From Rattus norvegicus (lineage: Eukaryota > Chordata > Mammalia > Rodentia > Muridae): a stretch of 64,000 nt of DNA. The translations under genes were made by a program, and so were the position numbers. The DNA is taken from positions 39,830,001 to 39,894,000 of the forward strand of contig NC_086028.1 of the NCBI RefSeq assembly GCF_036323735.1, in the 5' to 3' direction. Each line of letters opens with the position of its first letter. Positions within the stretch are counted from its first letter, which is position 1. Below the pieces are notes generated by a model. The model was not told the origin of the DNA. It did no database searches and saw nothing but the letters and a program-made list of their open reading frames with translations. Positions 23,001-32,959 of the stretch are shown here, piece by piece.

Positions 23001-24674
23001 TGGCAGTCTGTTTTTATTGCTGTCTCCAATGTTTCCCTTTTTCTCCTCTTTCTTAACATATATCGAACAAAACTAGGGAGATACATACCAATAAACAAAC
23101 AAACAAACAAACAAAGGTTTACCTCTCGTTAATGTTATATGTATGAATGTTTTACCACATATGTGCCTGGTCTCTGGGCATCAGATCTCCTGGAACTGGA
23201 GATAAACACCACGTAAGTCCCGGAAATCAAGCCCAGACCCTCTGGAATAGAAGCCGAGGCTCCTGACCACTGATCACTGTCTCAGGCCCCAGCCCCGTTT
23301 TTTTTTTTTTAAAGGTCTTATTTTCAGTTTGTGTGTGTGTGTATGTGTGCACTTGTGCATGTACGTGCACACATACATGAGTGTCCACAGAGGCTAGAAG
23401 AAGTCATCTGTAAGGCAGTTGTAAGCTTCCTGATAGGAGTTCTGGGGACTGAACTTGGATCCTCTGCAAGAGCAGTAAGTGCCCTCAACTGTTAAGCCAT
23501 CCCTCTGGCCTCTGTAGCCTCATTTTAAACTCCACTTGGAGTTCATCTTCCTTCCCACTCTCCCCAACTGCATGTGGATGGCAGTAGAGGGAGAGGTGAT
23601 TGGTTACTTAAGCTTTCCTGCATTCATAAATGTTATCCATACCCCTAGAATGAGTTTGTTCAAAGCCATTGTGAATTCTGAAGGTGAACTTCTAATCCTT
23701 GAAAAGCCTACACCGTGCATGGTCCCAAGGTCGATGCTGCTGGTTGGTATGGTGAGCTTACTACAGGGTGGTCTTCAGGCAGAACCACCCCGTCCCTTCA
23801 TCATGAAAATATTTGATGACACTATCGTGGCTCTTATCTTTGTGTCTTAAGAGGAAGTGATAGGAACATGTGGTCCTTTGTCTTTGCTGCTTGAAGACTG
23901 ATGTGTTTGTGGCTCTACCAGTGTAAGGAAGTGAGCATTTGGTCCCTCAGAAAGGCCCACCCACTTTTCCTCCCCCTACCTTGACCCAGTTGTCCCTTTG
24001 GGAGAGACCAGTTGTCCAGCTGGGAGAGTAGTACACAACTGTAATCCCGGTGTTTGGGAGGCTAGGCAAAAGGATCTCGGGTTCAATGGCAGCCTAAGAT
24101 ACATAATAAGGCAACTATATCACGATATAGTAAGGTACAACTTGTGACAGTGATGTTAAAAAGTCTATAAATGATATATATATATATATATAGACAGACA
24201 GACATGGGATGAGAGCCAGGAGACCACAGTAATTCTGTAAATCTGATCACCTGTGGCCCAGAGATTGGACTAGATAGCATCTTAACTTCCTTGGAGTTCT
24301 CAGTTCTAAATATGGACCCAGGCTAATTTTTTTGGGCAGTGAGCATATCTCCTACAGTTCCAAGCATTCTTGAACAAAAATGTCCCCCCTCTCTCTCTGC
24401 AGGTGTTCTGGCCGTCCTCATCCCCCGCCTGGACCTGGTCATCTCCCTGGTGGGCTCTGTGAGCAGCAGCGCCCTGGCCCTCATCATCCCACCCCTGCTG
24501 GAGGTGACCACCTACTATGGAGAGGGCATTAGTCCCCTGACCATCACCAAGGATGCCCTCATCAGCATCCTAGGCTTCGTGGGCTTCGTGGTGGGGACCT
24601 ATGAGTCTCTGTGGGAGCTAATCCAGCCAAGCCATAGCGACTCCTCTACCAATTCCACCAGTGCCTTCATATAA
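4925..24674 (+). CDS. Slc36a1: Slc36a1: proton-coupled amino acid transporter 1 (PAT1/LYAAT-1), full coding span of ten exons
   Basis: Encodes the SLC36 (amino acid/auxin permease family) symporter that moves glycine, alanine, proline and similar small neutral amino acids with protons out of lysosomes and across the plasma membrane. Ten exons (4925-5064, 10532-10622, 11077-11165, 11912-12007, 13592-13676, 15463-15681, 16870-16968, 18166-18332, 20229-20398, 24403-24674) join in frame to 475 codons plus TAA, the known rat length. All introns are GT-AG. The hydrophilic N-terminus is followed by hydrophobic segments expected to form 11 helices. Visible landmarks are His54, Cys179 and Cys328, which match the human His55 and the Cys180-Cys329 disulfide pair of the literature, and sequons at Asn173, Asn182 and Asn469. 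The start is the first ATG after the exon 2 acceptor and has A at -3. It is convergent with Fat2. Identification rests on recognising the protein; regulation is not visible here. Confidence 0.97.
7130..7325 (+). mobile_element. B4/ID-B1-like SINE
   Basis: A tRNA-like start (ctggtggcagagttcttgcc) is followed by a B1-like part (aggtcatcctggactacata) and ends ctgtctcca. Confidence 0.65.
7654..7777 (+). mobile_element. ID SINE (rat type) with target site duplication
   Basis: A tRNA-Ala/BC1-derived body beginning GGGGCTGGGGATTTAGCTCA and ending ggttcagtccccagctcc, then an A-rich and GAAA tail. The 14-nt direct repeat agaaagaaaacccc lies at 7640-7653 and 7778-7791. Confidence 0.9.
8311..8490 (+). 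mobile_element. B3-like SINE
   Basis: Reads tggctcagtggttgagagca and later cacatgtgtacacacagac with an oligo-T/A end. Diverged member of the B2/B3 group. Confidence 0.7.
8505..8705 (+). mobile_element. B3-like SINE, adjacent to the previous one
   Basis: Reads gctggagatctaaatgactg, ctgctcttccagaggaccc and an A/T-rich end after catacacatacataaattt. Confidence 0.7.
10532..10622 (+). CDS. Slc36a1: Slc36a1 coding exon 2 (residues 47-77)
   Basis: The acceptor is cctcctcag and the donor gtaagg. This exon encodes helix 1 with the conserved run GNIGTG near residues 58-63, the unwound substrate-binding segment in this fold. It also carries His54, equivalent to the histidine reported as essential for proton-coupled transport in human PAT1. 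It ends in phase 0. Confidence 0.96.
11077..11165 (+). CDS. Slc36a1: Slc36a1 coding exon 3 (residues 78-107)
   Basis: It lies between an acctag acceptor and a gtgaga donor and encodes helix 2, with the motif [15 protein letters not shown]. The codon for residue 107 (Arg) is split AG|A across the following intron. Confidence 0.95.
11440..11760 (+). mobile_element. B4-like SINE
   Basis: Reads tttggtaaaatgtttaatgt, gagttcagatccccagtaac and a CA/TG-rich tail (catgcatgtgcatacacat). Confidence 0.6.
11912..12007 (+). CDS. Slc36a1: Slc36a1 coding exon 4 (residues 107-139)
   Basis: It encodes the loop after helix 2, including the motif [15 protein letters not shown]. The acceptor is ccctcag and the donor gtaact. 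The donor is followed directly by non-coding intron, and phase 2 continues into the next exon. Confidence 0.95.
12984..13024. repeat. (TC)n microsatellite, Slc36a1 intron
   Basis: About 20 uninterrupted TC units. Confidence 0.95.
13592..13676 (+). CDS. Slc36a1: Slc36a1 coding exon 5 (residues 139-167)
   Basis: The acceptor is gtctgcag and the donor gtaggt. It encodes helix 3, with the motif [18 protein letters not shown], and ends in phase 0. Confidence 0.96.
15463..15681 (+). CDS. Slc36a1: Slc36a1 coding exon 6 (residues 168-240)
   Basis: A phase 0/0 exon of 73 codons. It encodes the extracellular or luminal loop with Cys179 and two sequons (Asn173-Gly-Thr, Asn182-Glu-Thr), followed by helices 4 and 5. 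Cys179 aligns with Cys180 of human PAT1, one half of the disulfide reported as needed for activity. Confidence 0.96.
16204..16412 (-). mobile_element. B3-like SINE, antisense
   Basis: Contains a TG-rich start, gtgctgggaattttggtttc, gcaagagcagcgagtgttcc and gagctgagccacctccaccc. Confidence 0.65.
16616..16675. repeat. Two-copy 30-bp tandem repeat, Slc36a1 intron
   Basis: gctttgtgccggcatagcat at 16616 and gctttgtgcaggcatggcgt at 16646, with period 30 and a few mismatches, about 200 nt before exon 7. Confidence 0.85.
16870..16968 (+). CDS. Slc36a1: Slc36a1 coding exon 7 (residues 241-273)
   Basis: A phase 0/0 exon of 33 codons between a ttttccag acceptor and a gtaaga donor. It encodes the start of the helix with the conserved [10 protein letters not shown] motif, the part of the fold paired with helix 1 around the substrate. 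Confidence 0.96.
17527..17890. repeat. Three-copy tandem repeat with embedded TG tracts, Slc36a1 intron 7
   Basis: Units start at 17527, 17641 and 17769 (about 114, 128 and 122 nt). Each has a unique ggaggtcttgccatagagat head followed by (TG)n, a GCATGCAT run and tatgtgtgcttgtgtgtttg. The heads differ by about one base, so the duplication is recent. Confidence 0.92.
17891..18090 (-). mobile_element. B4-like SINE, antisense
   Basis: Starts ggaggccagaagtcaacatc and contains ttggagatgacgtctcccac and a degenerate end. It directly follows the TG-rich tandem array. Confidence 0.6.
18166..18332 (+). CDS. Slc36a1: Slc36a1 coding exon 8 (residues 274-329)
   Basis: It follows an oligo-T acceptor ending tgtag; the donor is gtatgt. 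It encodes the [11 protein letters not shown] loop, the next helix and an outer loop ending NLPNC. Cys328 corresponds to human Cys329, the partner of Cys179. The Trp329 codon is split TG|G. Confidence 0.96.
20013..20069. repeat. TG- and AG-rich tract, Slc36a1 intron
   Basis: GTGGGTGTG followed by (AG)n with one interruption, about 160 nt before exon 9. Confidence 0.88.
20229..20398 (+). CDS. Slc36a1: Slc36a1 coding exon 9 (residues 329-386)
   Basis: The acceptor is ttctgcag. The donor gtgagt follows ACAT at 20395-20398, splitting the Cys386 codon T|GT. It encodes two hydrophobic segments, one containing [19 protein letters not shown]. Confidence 0.96.
20668..20850 (+). mobile_element. ID-B1 composite SINE
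   Basis: An ID-like head (ggctgggcatgtagctcagt) and a B1-like body (tgcaatcccagcactgggga, aggtcagcctgggaaatatg), with a GATA/GGAT tail that grows into the following microsatellite. Confidence 0.75.
20838..20995. repeat. GATA/GGAT microsatellite
   Basis: Mixed GATA, GGAT and GGTG tetranucleotides grown from the tail of the ID-B1 SINE at 20668-20850. Confidence 0.85.
22063..22174 (-). mobile_element. ID SINE, antisense, with target site duplication
   Basis: The ID body is read on the minus strand with a T/CTT-rich tail. The 16-nt direct repeat cttgatcctttcaatt flanks it at 22047-22062 and 22175-22190 with no mismatch, so the insertion is young. Confidence 0.92.
23310..23515 (-). mobile_element. 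B3-like SINE, antisense
   Basis: A TG-rich tail, gttctggggactgaacttgg, cctctgcaagagcagtaagt and gttaagccatccctctggcc. Confidence 0.7.
24403..24674 (+). CDS. Slc36a1: Slc36a1 last coding exon (residues 386-475, stop)
   Basis: It follows a strong ctctctctctgcag acceptor. It encodes the last hydrophobic segments and a short C-terminal tail with the sequon Asn469-Ser-Thr, ending in TAA at 24672-24674. The sum of coding exon lengths to this stop is exactly 1428 nt. Confidence 0.97.
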
Positions 24675-25239
24675 GGATCTGGGTGTGCTCCCTTTACCTG
24701 CCCAGCCCTACCCTGTGTGTCTCCCAGTAGTGTCCCACATCCTTAGGTGTGGCTCAGCCTCTGGAAAAAGGCAGGGTTACTGCCTGGGCACTCCTCTGGC
24801 ATTGGACCCTTGGGTAACCTGGGCTACATGAGACAGATGAGGGGAGGGCAGGGAGCACCCTCCACTTGTGATGGTGCAGTCACTGCTCCCCTTTATCATG
24901 CCTCCTCCTTCAGCACCACCCCAACCCCGTCTGACCTTCCACGCCTAAATTATTCCCCTTGCACAGCTCACTTTATTTAAAAGGTAGTCTCCTGCTCCCA
25001 ATGTCTTGATTCCTTTAGCTCTTAAAGAGAATGAGATGCTGCCCAGACTGGAGGTATTTATTAGTGTATTTAAGCTTAGGTTTCAGGCTCTGACTTCAGA
25101 CCTGCCGTCTCCGTGATTTCTTCTCCTTCAGCAACTTGCACTTGGCTCCTCCTGCCACAAAGAAACCTGACCCAGGGGACGATGGATATGCCCTCCGCCC
25201 TCATGGCTGAGTGGCCTAGAGGCCATTTTGTTGTTTGTT

Positions 25240-25405
25240 TTGTTTTGTTTGTTTTTGTGTTTCAAGACAGGGTCTCACATCACCAAAGTTGGCTTTGAGC
25301 TTGCTTGCTATGTAGTCAAGGATGATGATGAACTCTCGGTCTGCCTGTCTCTCTCTGCCTCAAGTACTGAGATTGCTAGCATAAGCTGCCACACCCAGCT
25401 GGCTC
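25240..25405 (-). mobile_element. B1 SINE, antisense, inside the probable Slc36a1 3' UTR
   Basis: Reads caagacagggtctcacatca, gtctgcctgtctctctctgc and agctgccacacccagctgg, the reverse of B1, with a GTTT-rich (tail) run before it. Confidence 0.75.
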
Positions 25406-26198
25406 AGAGACCTCAAGCAGATCACGTGAGCATGCAGCACCTGTGGAAGGCCTATGCATGTGTGGACTTCATGCATGAGATTGACGCCCTATGGGCCCTC
25501 AGAAGTTCTGTGGCATGCAAAGCTAAGGACGGGGTGCAGGTTCCTCTTCCTAGACATTACGCACAAGGGTCATTGTTTACAGTTTCTGGGGAGAGAGCAG
25601 AAGCCCTGCCTTGCCCCAAGCTGCCTCTGTATCCTGGGCTTCCAAGGAACCACTAAACACTAACTGTAACCCCGTCCCTGTCCCTACTATGCCTCCCACA
25701 GAGTCACCTGGCTTCTAGGTCAGCCACCTTAGGGTGTGCCTTTAGAGGCCACTGAGAGAGTCTGTGGCTTGCCACTGCTCCCGTTGGTGTCAGGACTTCC
25801 AAAGGACAGTGGTTAGCTCCCCATCTCTGAGTTGTGTGTCTGTGATTGTGCACACATGTGTGCATGCACACGTATGCACATGACAGGGTGGTTTATGTCT
25901 CCTCCACTCTGGTTACCAGGCCCTTACCTAGAGAGAGCATTCACCTTGAACCTTGAGTTAGAGAAAGAAGCAAGAACTTATCAGGGTCTTGCTTTTGTAT
26001 TTGATAGAAACTAGAAACTGGCCCAATCTTGCAGCCAAACCCTTTCCTGCTGTCCTGTTGATCATCTCTTGAGTGACTTCCAGGTCAAGGGATAGGAAAG
26101 ATAGTGTCTGGCTACAGCAGCAGCTGGCCTTAGCAGTTTGGTAGGAAGGGTCATTGCTGTCTTGGTCCCGAGGAGAGCAATGCTGTTTTCCCTTTCTT

Positions 26199-26301
26199 TT
26201 TTTTTTTTTTTTTTTTTTCTTTTTTTTCGGGGCTGGGGACCGAACCCAGGGCCTTGAGCTTGCTAGGCAAGCGCTCTACCGCTGAACTAAATCCCCAACC
26301 C
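26199..26301 (-). mobile_element. ID SINE inside the probable Slc36a1 3' UTR
   Basis: A full ID body in antisense orientation with a long oligo-T (tail) at 26199-26227. The 16-nt direct repeat ctgttttccctttctt lies at 26183-26198 and 26302-26317, without mismatch. Confidence 0.92.
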
Positions 26302-27827
26302 CTGTTTTCCCTTTCTTACATTAGCACCCCCCACACCCCCCCTCTCCCGGTGCTTATGTGGCTGGGTGCCAGCTGGGATTCACAGGCGCCTTGCTTTCTG
26401 AAGTCTCAGGATGGAAAATGACCAAAGTAGGTTCAGATGCTGGCCAGCAGCCCAACTGTGGGCCAGGCTCTCTCCTAGAGGCCACCGGAGCGTGGCTTCC
26501 TGGGTTGGAGGAAAGTATATTCAGAACTGTTAGAGGCACTCCTGTCCAGGTCTAGACCCAGTGTCTAAGGCCAGCTATCCCTTCAGTACTCCTGGCCTGA
26601 CATTTCGTGGAGTGCCTTCTGTAGCATTTGACTAATGGCAGCTTCCTTGGTACCTTTGTATGGCCTACATCTTTTGACCTCTTGCTGTGGTCCTGGGGCA
26701 CTGTCAATTTGGTGACTTGACTCTTTGAGCAAGATCAGGGCCTTTCTGGATGGACACCAGGAAGCTGCTAAGCACATAGTGCCAGGTGCCCGCACACAGC
26801 AGCCCTGAGTCAGAACCCTCCTGGCCCCTACCACTGTCAGGCCGGAGCCAGATGGCCCCTGCCGAGAAAACACAGATAAATGGGAGCTTGGACGGAATGA
26901 GATAGACAAAGCTTGTGGAAACTAAGCTTGAATCCAGGTGCCCAGGGGCAGACATGCCCTCTCCTTGCTAGCCCGGTGCTTGTCTGTACTCAAAGTTTAT
27001 CTCCAGAAACCCGTTATCCCAGACTTGAATGTGAGCACTTGCTGGGAAGCATATGCTCCAGCCTGGGCAACCCACACATGCCCTTAGCTGTGGTATCACT
27101 TGTGCTGCTGTCTGGGTCGGGAGAGGTACAAGTTAGCTTAGGCCCACCCATCTCACCTCCTTAGCCACACCTACAGGCAGGTGCTCCCTGCCTGCTCTCC
27201 CCCCTCCCTCTGGAAGTCTTGGGTTAAGTGTGATCAGTGGTCTGAAGGTAGATCCCAGAGCTCCCTCATCCTCAGAGGTCTCCCTCCCTTCAGTGTCCGC
27301 TCTTTGGACACCATTGTTTCACCTGATCCTTCAGGAAGTGCAGAGCTCAGATCATGTTTACAGCATTCACTTTCCCCTTCCATGCCGAGGGCTCTGGACC
27401 CGGGTTTGCTTTCCCTACTGGCCAGCCCCAGCCACTACTCTCACTGGGATACTGAGACTTTCTGGGGCCTGATACAGGAACCAGACAGAGTGGTAAGACG
27501 TGGCGATCAGGAGGGTGGCGCCAAGTTGGCCTGAGAATTTAATTTTCCAAAGTACATTACAAATCAGATGCCATTAAGGGAAAGCAGGCCACGTGGCTCA
27601 GTTTTTGAAACTGTGGTCAATACTTGAAGGCACTTTAGTCCTGCTGGCTGTGCCAGCTTCTTTTTCTGTGTATCCCGAGTCATTCCCTGGTCAGAGACGT
27701 TAAACCGTGCTCATAAGCAGTTCTTCAGAAAAAAAGAAGCAGAAAAAGAGGCTGGAAGGAACCTGGTGTTTGCCCTGTTCTTTGGTTTAAATCAAGCTGA
27801 TGTTGAAGCTGTATTTTTTTTATTAAC

Positions 27828-27833
27828 AATAAA
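27828..27833 (+). terminator. Slc36a1: Candidate poly(A) signal AATAAA for Slc36a1 (proximal)
   Basis: AATAAA follows a T-rich run and precedes a TG-containing stretch (catgtctgtatag). It is about 3.15 kb after the stop codon. Confidence 0.5.
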
Positions 27834-28039
27834 ACTCATGTCTGTATAGTAGAACCGTCAGTAGCTGTGTGAATCAAGGAACGAGAGGACGTGCAGAATC
27901 TTAACAGCCAGACAGTACTGTGTGCTGTGTGCCTAGGTTGTGCATTGCACACATATGTGCATTGCACACATGAATCATGTCAGAGCTTCTAGGTCTCATT
28001 TGGGTTGCACATATGGATCTTGTGTAAACTTTCCACGTC

Positions 28040-28045
28040 AATAAA
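28040..28045 (+). terminator. Slc36a1: Candidate poly(A) signal AATAAA for Slc36a1 (distal)
   Basis: AATAAA at 28040 is followed 15-55 nt later by T-rich and GT-rich sequence (tttattttttattttt, then ctgtgtccttgttttc), the usual downstream element. This makes it the better-supported end. Confidence 0.55.
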
Positions 28046-28479
28046 TGAATTTTATTTTTTATTTTTGAGAGGTTGCAAACTGTGTCCTTGTTTTCACACT
28101 TCATCACTTAGGTCAGGACCATCTGTTGAAGGGGCAGGGGTCTGAGAAAGGGAAAACAATCCTGCCTCCCCAGACCACTTCGACATTCTCCTGAAATCCT
28201 GGGTAGGCACTTTCAATGCCTTCTGCACATACCAGTGGGTAAGGGTTTAGGTGTTTCAGTCAAATACGAACCTAGGTGTTTGCAAATGTTAACGTCTATA
28301 GCAGTTGACTAAGTAAAGGTGACCCTTGCTAGTGCAGGTAGCTTCGTCTCATCTGAACGTTCTCAAGTTGTGGCCTCCCTGAGGAGGAATCCTGTCTGCC
28401 ACAGCACCACCTTCTCAGCTTCTACATTTGACCAGAGACAAGCCCTAGGGATTGTACACCTGTCAGTCACAGCCAAGCA

Positions 28480-28481
<2 letters not shown>

Positions 28482-28528
<47 letters not shown>
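28482..28528. repeat. (TC)n microsatellite
   Basis: About 22 uninterrupted TC units, followed by a short (CA)n. Confidence 0.95.
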
Positions 28529-28530
<2 letters not shown>

Positions 28531-28887
28531 GTTCTCTATCACACACACACAGAGGAAGAATTTACCTACACTGACTATGTGGTTACTAATTCACCATGCA
28601 GAAATGATAATTAGGTCACAATTGCATATGTAGCCCACCAATCATGTTACTTGTCTGGTGCATAATTGTGTGTGCACACATGGACCGAGTCAACCTACGG
28701 CCCCAAAGAAAGACTCAGTCAGTCTTTACAGGCTACCAGCTGACACAGGGAACTGCAACACAGCACGGTTGGGTACCGTAATTCAAGTGCTTCTCAAGGT
28801 ACCTGCCTCTCCCTGCTTACCTCAGTGGGGAGTGTTGGAGGGTGAAGGGAGTGTCAGAAGGACGCAGGGTTTAGAAAGTTGGAGGAA

Positions 28888-29013
28888 GGGGCTGGGGATT
28901 TAGCTCAGTGGTAGAGCGCTTACCTAGGAAGCGCAAGGCCCTGGGTTCGGTCCCCAGCTCCGAAAAAAAGAACCAAAAAAAAAAAAAAAAAAAAAGAAAA
29001 AAAAAAGAAAGAA
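28888..29013 (+). mobile_element. ID SINE just beyond the Slc36a1 end
   Basis: An ID body with A-rich tail. The 15-nt direct repeat agaaagttggaggaa lies at 28873-28887 and 29014-29028, exact. Confidence 0.92.
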
Positions 29014-29263
29014 AGAAAGTTGGAGGAAGTCGAAGCACTTATTTACACGGTCATCCAAATCAAGACTTCATTCATGTGTAATGGCTATAATCTACACCCC
29101 CAGATCTCCAGGTCCCTCGAGGTAAGCCCTGCTCTGCTGGAGACATACGTATGACTGACAGTGAGCTACCAGGGTTTCCTAGGTAGGCAGCTTCTTCATT
29201 TCTGCCCTTTGCAGATGTGCTTAGATGGTGCTGTGAACCTGGAATGGTGCATTTGTCATAGAC

Positions 29264-29480
29264 CATCGGTTCTCAATCTGTGGGTTACTACTACTTTCGG
29301 GGGAGTTGAATGACCCTTTCACAGGAGTCCCCTAAGACCAACGGAAAACACATTTACATCATGATTCATAATAGTGCCAAAAATACAGTTATGAAGTAGC
29401 AACAAAAATAACTATGCTTGGGGGTCACCACAACATGAAGAATTATATTAAAATGTCGCAGCATTTTTTGAGAACCACTA
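29264..29480. mobile_element. Short hAT-type DNA transposon (URR1-like)
   Basis: A non-autonomous element of 217 nt whose ends read catcggttctcaa and ttgagaaccacta, close to the CAGTGGTTCTCAA inverted ends of rodent hAT-Charlie elements. The 8-bp flanks are tcatagac (29256-29263) and tcttagac (29481-29488), a 7 of 8 match, as expected for hAT. Confidence 0.8.
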
Positions 29481-29599
29481 TCTTAGACCATGGTCTCCCT
29501 CATCTTTTTAAATAAATTGGATTCTCATCAGCATAGAGTAAAATTTGCCTGTTTTTCTATGTAAACTTGGTGAGGCCATCTCAGTGAACATATAGAAGG

Positions 29600-29895
29600 G
29601 TGCCTTCATCTAAAATACATTTGTCGTGTACATATGGTGTATGCACATATGTGTGTGCAGATGTGCACACTTGGATGTTGGGTATCCTGCTTACTCCCTG
29701 GAGACAAGATTTCTCACTGAAACTGGAGCTAGGTTGGCTGCTAGCCAAGCCCAAAGATCCTCCTGTCTCTTCCCACAGGCTGTAAGCATGTATGTTGAAA
29801 CTTCAGGTTTTTATGTGGGTTCTAGGGATTTGAACTCAAGTCTTCATGCTTGTGCAGAAAACATTCTCACCCACTGAGTCATCTCCCCAGGTCCT
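29600..29895 (-). mobile_element. B4-like SINE, antisense
   Basis: A TG-rich start, ggagacaagatttctcactg, tttgaactcaagtcttcatg and cactgagtcatctccccagg. Confidence 0.65.
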
Positions 29896-30439
29896 CCCTT
29901 AGCCTTTGGTAATCTCTTCTGCCTTGTCCCCCTCCATACCACTCTGCTCTTGGCCCCAGAGCAAAGGCATGTGGATGTGGGAACTACCCAGAGGCGGCCT
30001 TTTCAATGGTAATGGTAGAATCATGTGTTGAGACTCTATGTCAATGACAATAACAAGTTTTCTACATGACATTTAATACTCAGAGACAGGGACAGAAACT
30101 TCTGACAATATCTCTTTTGCAAACAGAGACATTAGGAGGTTCTTAAAAATAAACACCTCCTGTCTTTACCGCTGAGATCTATGGCTCCTACCTCTCACTA
30201 CGTCTCATCTGCTTCATCTTCAGTGGGCACGAGAAGCTTCCCACTCCTAGGACCCGCTGGGTGCCTAGGCCACCCACACTGCTCTGATCCCAGCCCTCAT
30301 TAGTCCTTGACTGCCTTCTGTGAGAGCGACCCCGATGTCCACATTCTCAGTCCCGGTGCCCTGAGTCTTCACACCATGACTTGTGCCTGACCTAGCTGGC
30401 TGCCCTTGTCTATGCTCAACCTGGGAATCAACTTCTGTT

Positions 30440-30565
30440 ACTCTTGTTTTGTTTTGTTTTGTTTTGTTTGAGACAGGGTTTGAGCACTGACTGTCCTGGA
30501 ACTCTCTCTGTAGATCAGGCTGGCCTCAAAGTCAGATTCACCTGCCTCTGCTTCCCGAGTGGACT
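30440..30565 (-). mobile_element. B1 SINE, antisense
   Basis: A GTTTT-rich (tail) run, then gagacagggtttgagcactg, ctgtagatcaggctggcctc and cctgcctctgcttcccgagt. Confidence 0.8.
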
Positions 30566-31553
30566 CAATTTGTTTCTGGAATCTTCTCTAATTTGTTGGG
30601 AATTTATGGCTCCTTCCTTGGCCATCTGATTAGCCTTATGCCTGGCTGTGCTAGGGGCCGATGTGGCTCCATCAACCCTCCCTGGTCTATAGGTACCTCA
30701 GCTGCAGATTCGACCAACTGAACATCGGAACTAGTAGGAAACATTGCACTTACTATCGAGGATGAACAGGCTTTGTGGCTCCCTCGGCTCTCATCCACAT
30801 GATCTCAGGTATGAGAAACAAGGTAGAGAGGACAGGCAGTATGTAGGAAGACCTCTTTAGGTTGCAAGCAAGCAGCACAGTGTTTATACAGGAGACTGAA
30901 GCTTCCACAGAGCTCGGCGTCCTTGGCAGGCCTAGGAATCAATGACATGGATGATGAGTCTCTGTACTTGGCCCCTTGCCTAGCTGCTAAACTGCTGAAG
31001 GCATTGGTTAAACGAGTGTCTCTCCCCTCAATGTCTGCCCTAGGGGTGAGCCTGTCCCCGAGCAATTTCGTGTTAATCTCACCAAGCAATTTCCTTGGCT
31101 GGACCTTGGAGGCTTATCAGAGAATCTGAGAAAATTCTAGACTGTCTTTGACAAGTCAGGTCCCAGAGGGTGCTCATACATTTCAGGAGGTAGCCACGGC
31201 TGTCAATGAGCACTGGGTCAGTGCCCTAACACAGTGGCAGCTCACCAATTCACCATGTCCCACCGTAACGGTGACTGTCACTTTGCGCTGAAGCAGCTGT
31301 GGGCCTTGGGCAAGTCACTCCCCTTCCTAGAGCGTCATATCTGATCTTCTTTTCCAGCCAGATCTTTGAGACTCTCCCTTATCTTTATCTCAAAAGGGCA
31401 TAGACTTCTCTGGCTGAGTCCCTCTATCATAATTCCAAAATTTTCTTAAGGTTTCTGGTCATGGCACCCAGCCCCTGCCAAGATCTGTGTCTTTATATTT
31501 CCAGTAAACACATTCACTCTTTCCAGAAATCCTTGATAGCCCTAAGACTGACT

Positions 31554-31605
31554 CTGTCTCTCTCTGTCTCTGTCTCTCTCTGTCTCTCTCTCTCTCTCTC
31601 ACACA
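31554..31605. repeat. TCTCTG-type microsatellite
   Basis: Alternating TCTCTG and TCTC units. Confidence 0.85.
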
Positions 31606-32959
31606 GAGAGGAATGTTCTGTTGCTTACACATTGTCAAGCTGTATCTCTCTCTTCTCCTCATCAGGAATTGCCCCTGCCTGCCTCCTGCAGCCCTTCAGA
31701 TGACATGCTGGGGGTCCTTGCTTTGTTCCCTTCCTTCAGACGCCCTCCTTTTCACTCGGTTCCAGATTGCTGATATTCTTAATGTCCTCAAGAACAGGTG
31801 TAGGGATCCAGGAGAGGCCTGGACTAGATCCTCAAGATTGAGCAGATTTCCACCTCTCAAGATTATAACCCTCTGGTTCTTGGTACCACTTAACACTAGA
31901 GTTCTGGGCTGGCCTAGTTCAGAACCCTGCCCCATGGGTTACTCTCACTGCTGCTGTATCTGGGCTCCTATATTTGAGATGGCTTCATAAACTCACATGC
32001 AGGGCAGACCTTCATCACTCCTGAACTCAGTGACCTTGTGCATTTAAATTACTGGCAATACAAGCTATTTTAGTTTCGATGTGCCTCACCCCCTCCCCAT
32101 AAATGGGGATGACAGAACCTATGTCAGGAGGGTTTCAGAAGGGTTAGGTGACTTGGGACAATAGTCATGCCAGGTGCCTGACTTCCAGCAAGTGATCGAC
32201 AAGTGGCTGTAGGATGGTGGCTACTGTCAGTGAGCTCTGTTGTGTTACTGCGAAGACATCTGCTGGCCAGACTCAGAATGTTTGGATCTAGAGCCCAAGA
32301 GAATTGGCTTGAAGAGAGGATTGATTGATTCTTAAGCTCAGGGAGCCCTCTAGTGGTCGATATGAGAAGGTGCACAAAGGAAGGCGGTTGGGGCTTTGGG
32401 CCCACTCTGAGTGAGTGCTTCTCTGAGGACCTAGGAGTAAGAACATGACCAATTCGGTGGTCCCAAAACACAGTTCTTTTGATCTGAATAGGGATTTTGC
32501 TTGTGTTGGGAGAAATTGACTGGTGGCCTGGACGTAGCTGATGGGCAGTCCCAGCACTGCCTAAATGGAATATGGCAGTGAACGTAGGGTAAGCACTCCA
32601 AGCTCACTTTCAGCTACAGAGTAAGCTCGAGGGCAGCCTGGGCTGCATGAGGCACTGTCTAAAAAAAATTAACCGTGATACCCTCATATGACAGTTGTTA
32701 GGAGTCAGCTGTCATTGCAGTTTCCAGCGGTTAATAGTCATCCCGACTAGGTTTAGAATTACTCAGGAAACACACTTCCTGGGCACGTCTCAGGACTTTC
32801 CAAAGAGGCTTAACTGGATCAGTCTTTGAAGTGATTGCAGGTCCCACCGAGTTGGCAATATGACCCATTACAGTAACCAATGTGATACTATTTACGTATT
32901 TGTCTGCCGGGGAAAAGAAGAATTCCAGAAGGACTTCGGTAAAGAAGCAAAGGAACCCA

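Larger units (their letters stand above)
20399..24402 (+). other. Slc36a1: Last Slc36a1 intron
   Basis: A 4.0-kb intron. It holds an ID-B1-like SINE with a GGAT/GATA tail (20668-20995), antisense B4/B3-like pieces (21820-21965, 23125-23285, 23310-23515), an antisense ID element with target repeats, and a B1-like fragment at 24018-24115. No coding exon is supported. Confidence 0.8.
24675..28070 (+). other. Slc36a1: Probable Slc36a1 3' UTR
   Basis: Non-coding sequence from the stop to the two AATAAA signals near 27.83 and 28.04 kb. No earlier AATAAA was seen after the stop. The region holds a B1 SINE (25240-25405) and a young ID element (26199-26301), both antisense. Its exact end is inferred and needs transcript data. 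Confidence 0.6.

Noticed and set aside
22719..23132. 137-residue plus-strand open frame in the last Slc36a1 intron
   Set aside because: Compositionally ordinary, with no recognised motif and no supporting splice or conservation signal.
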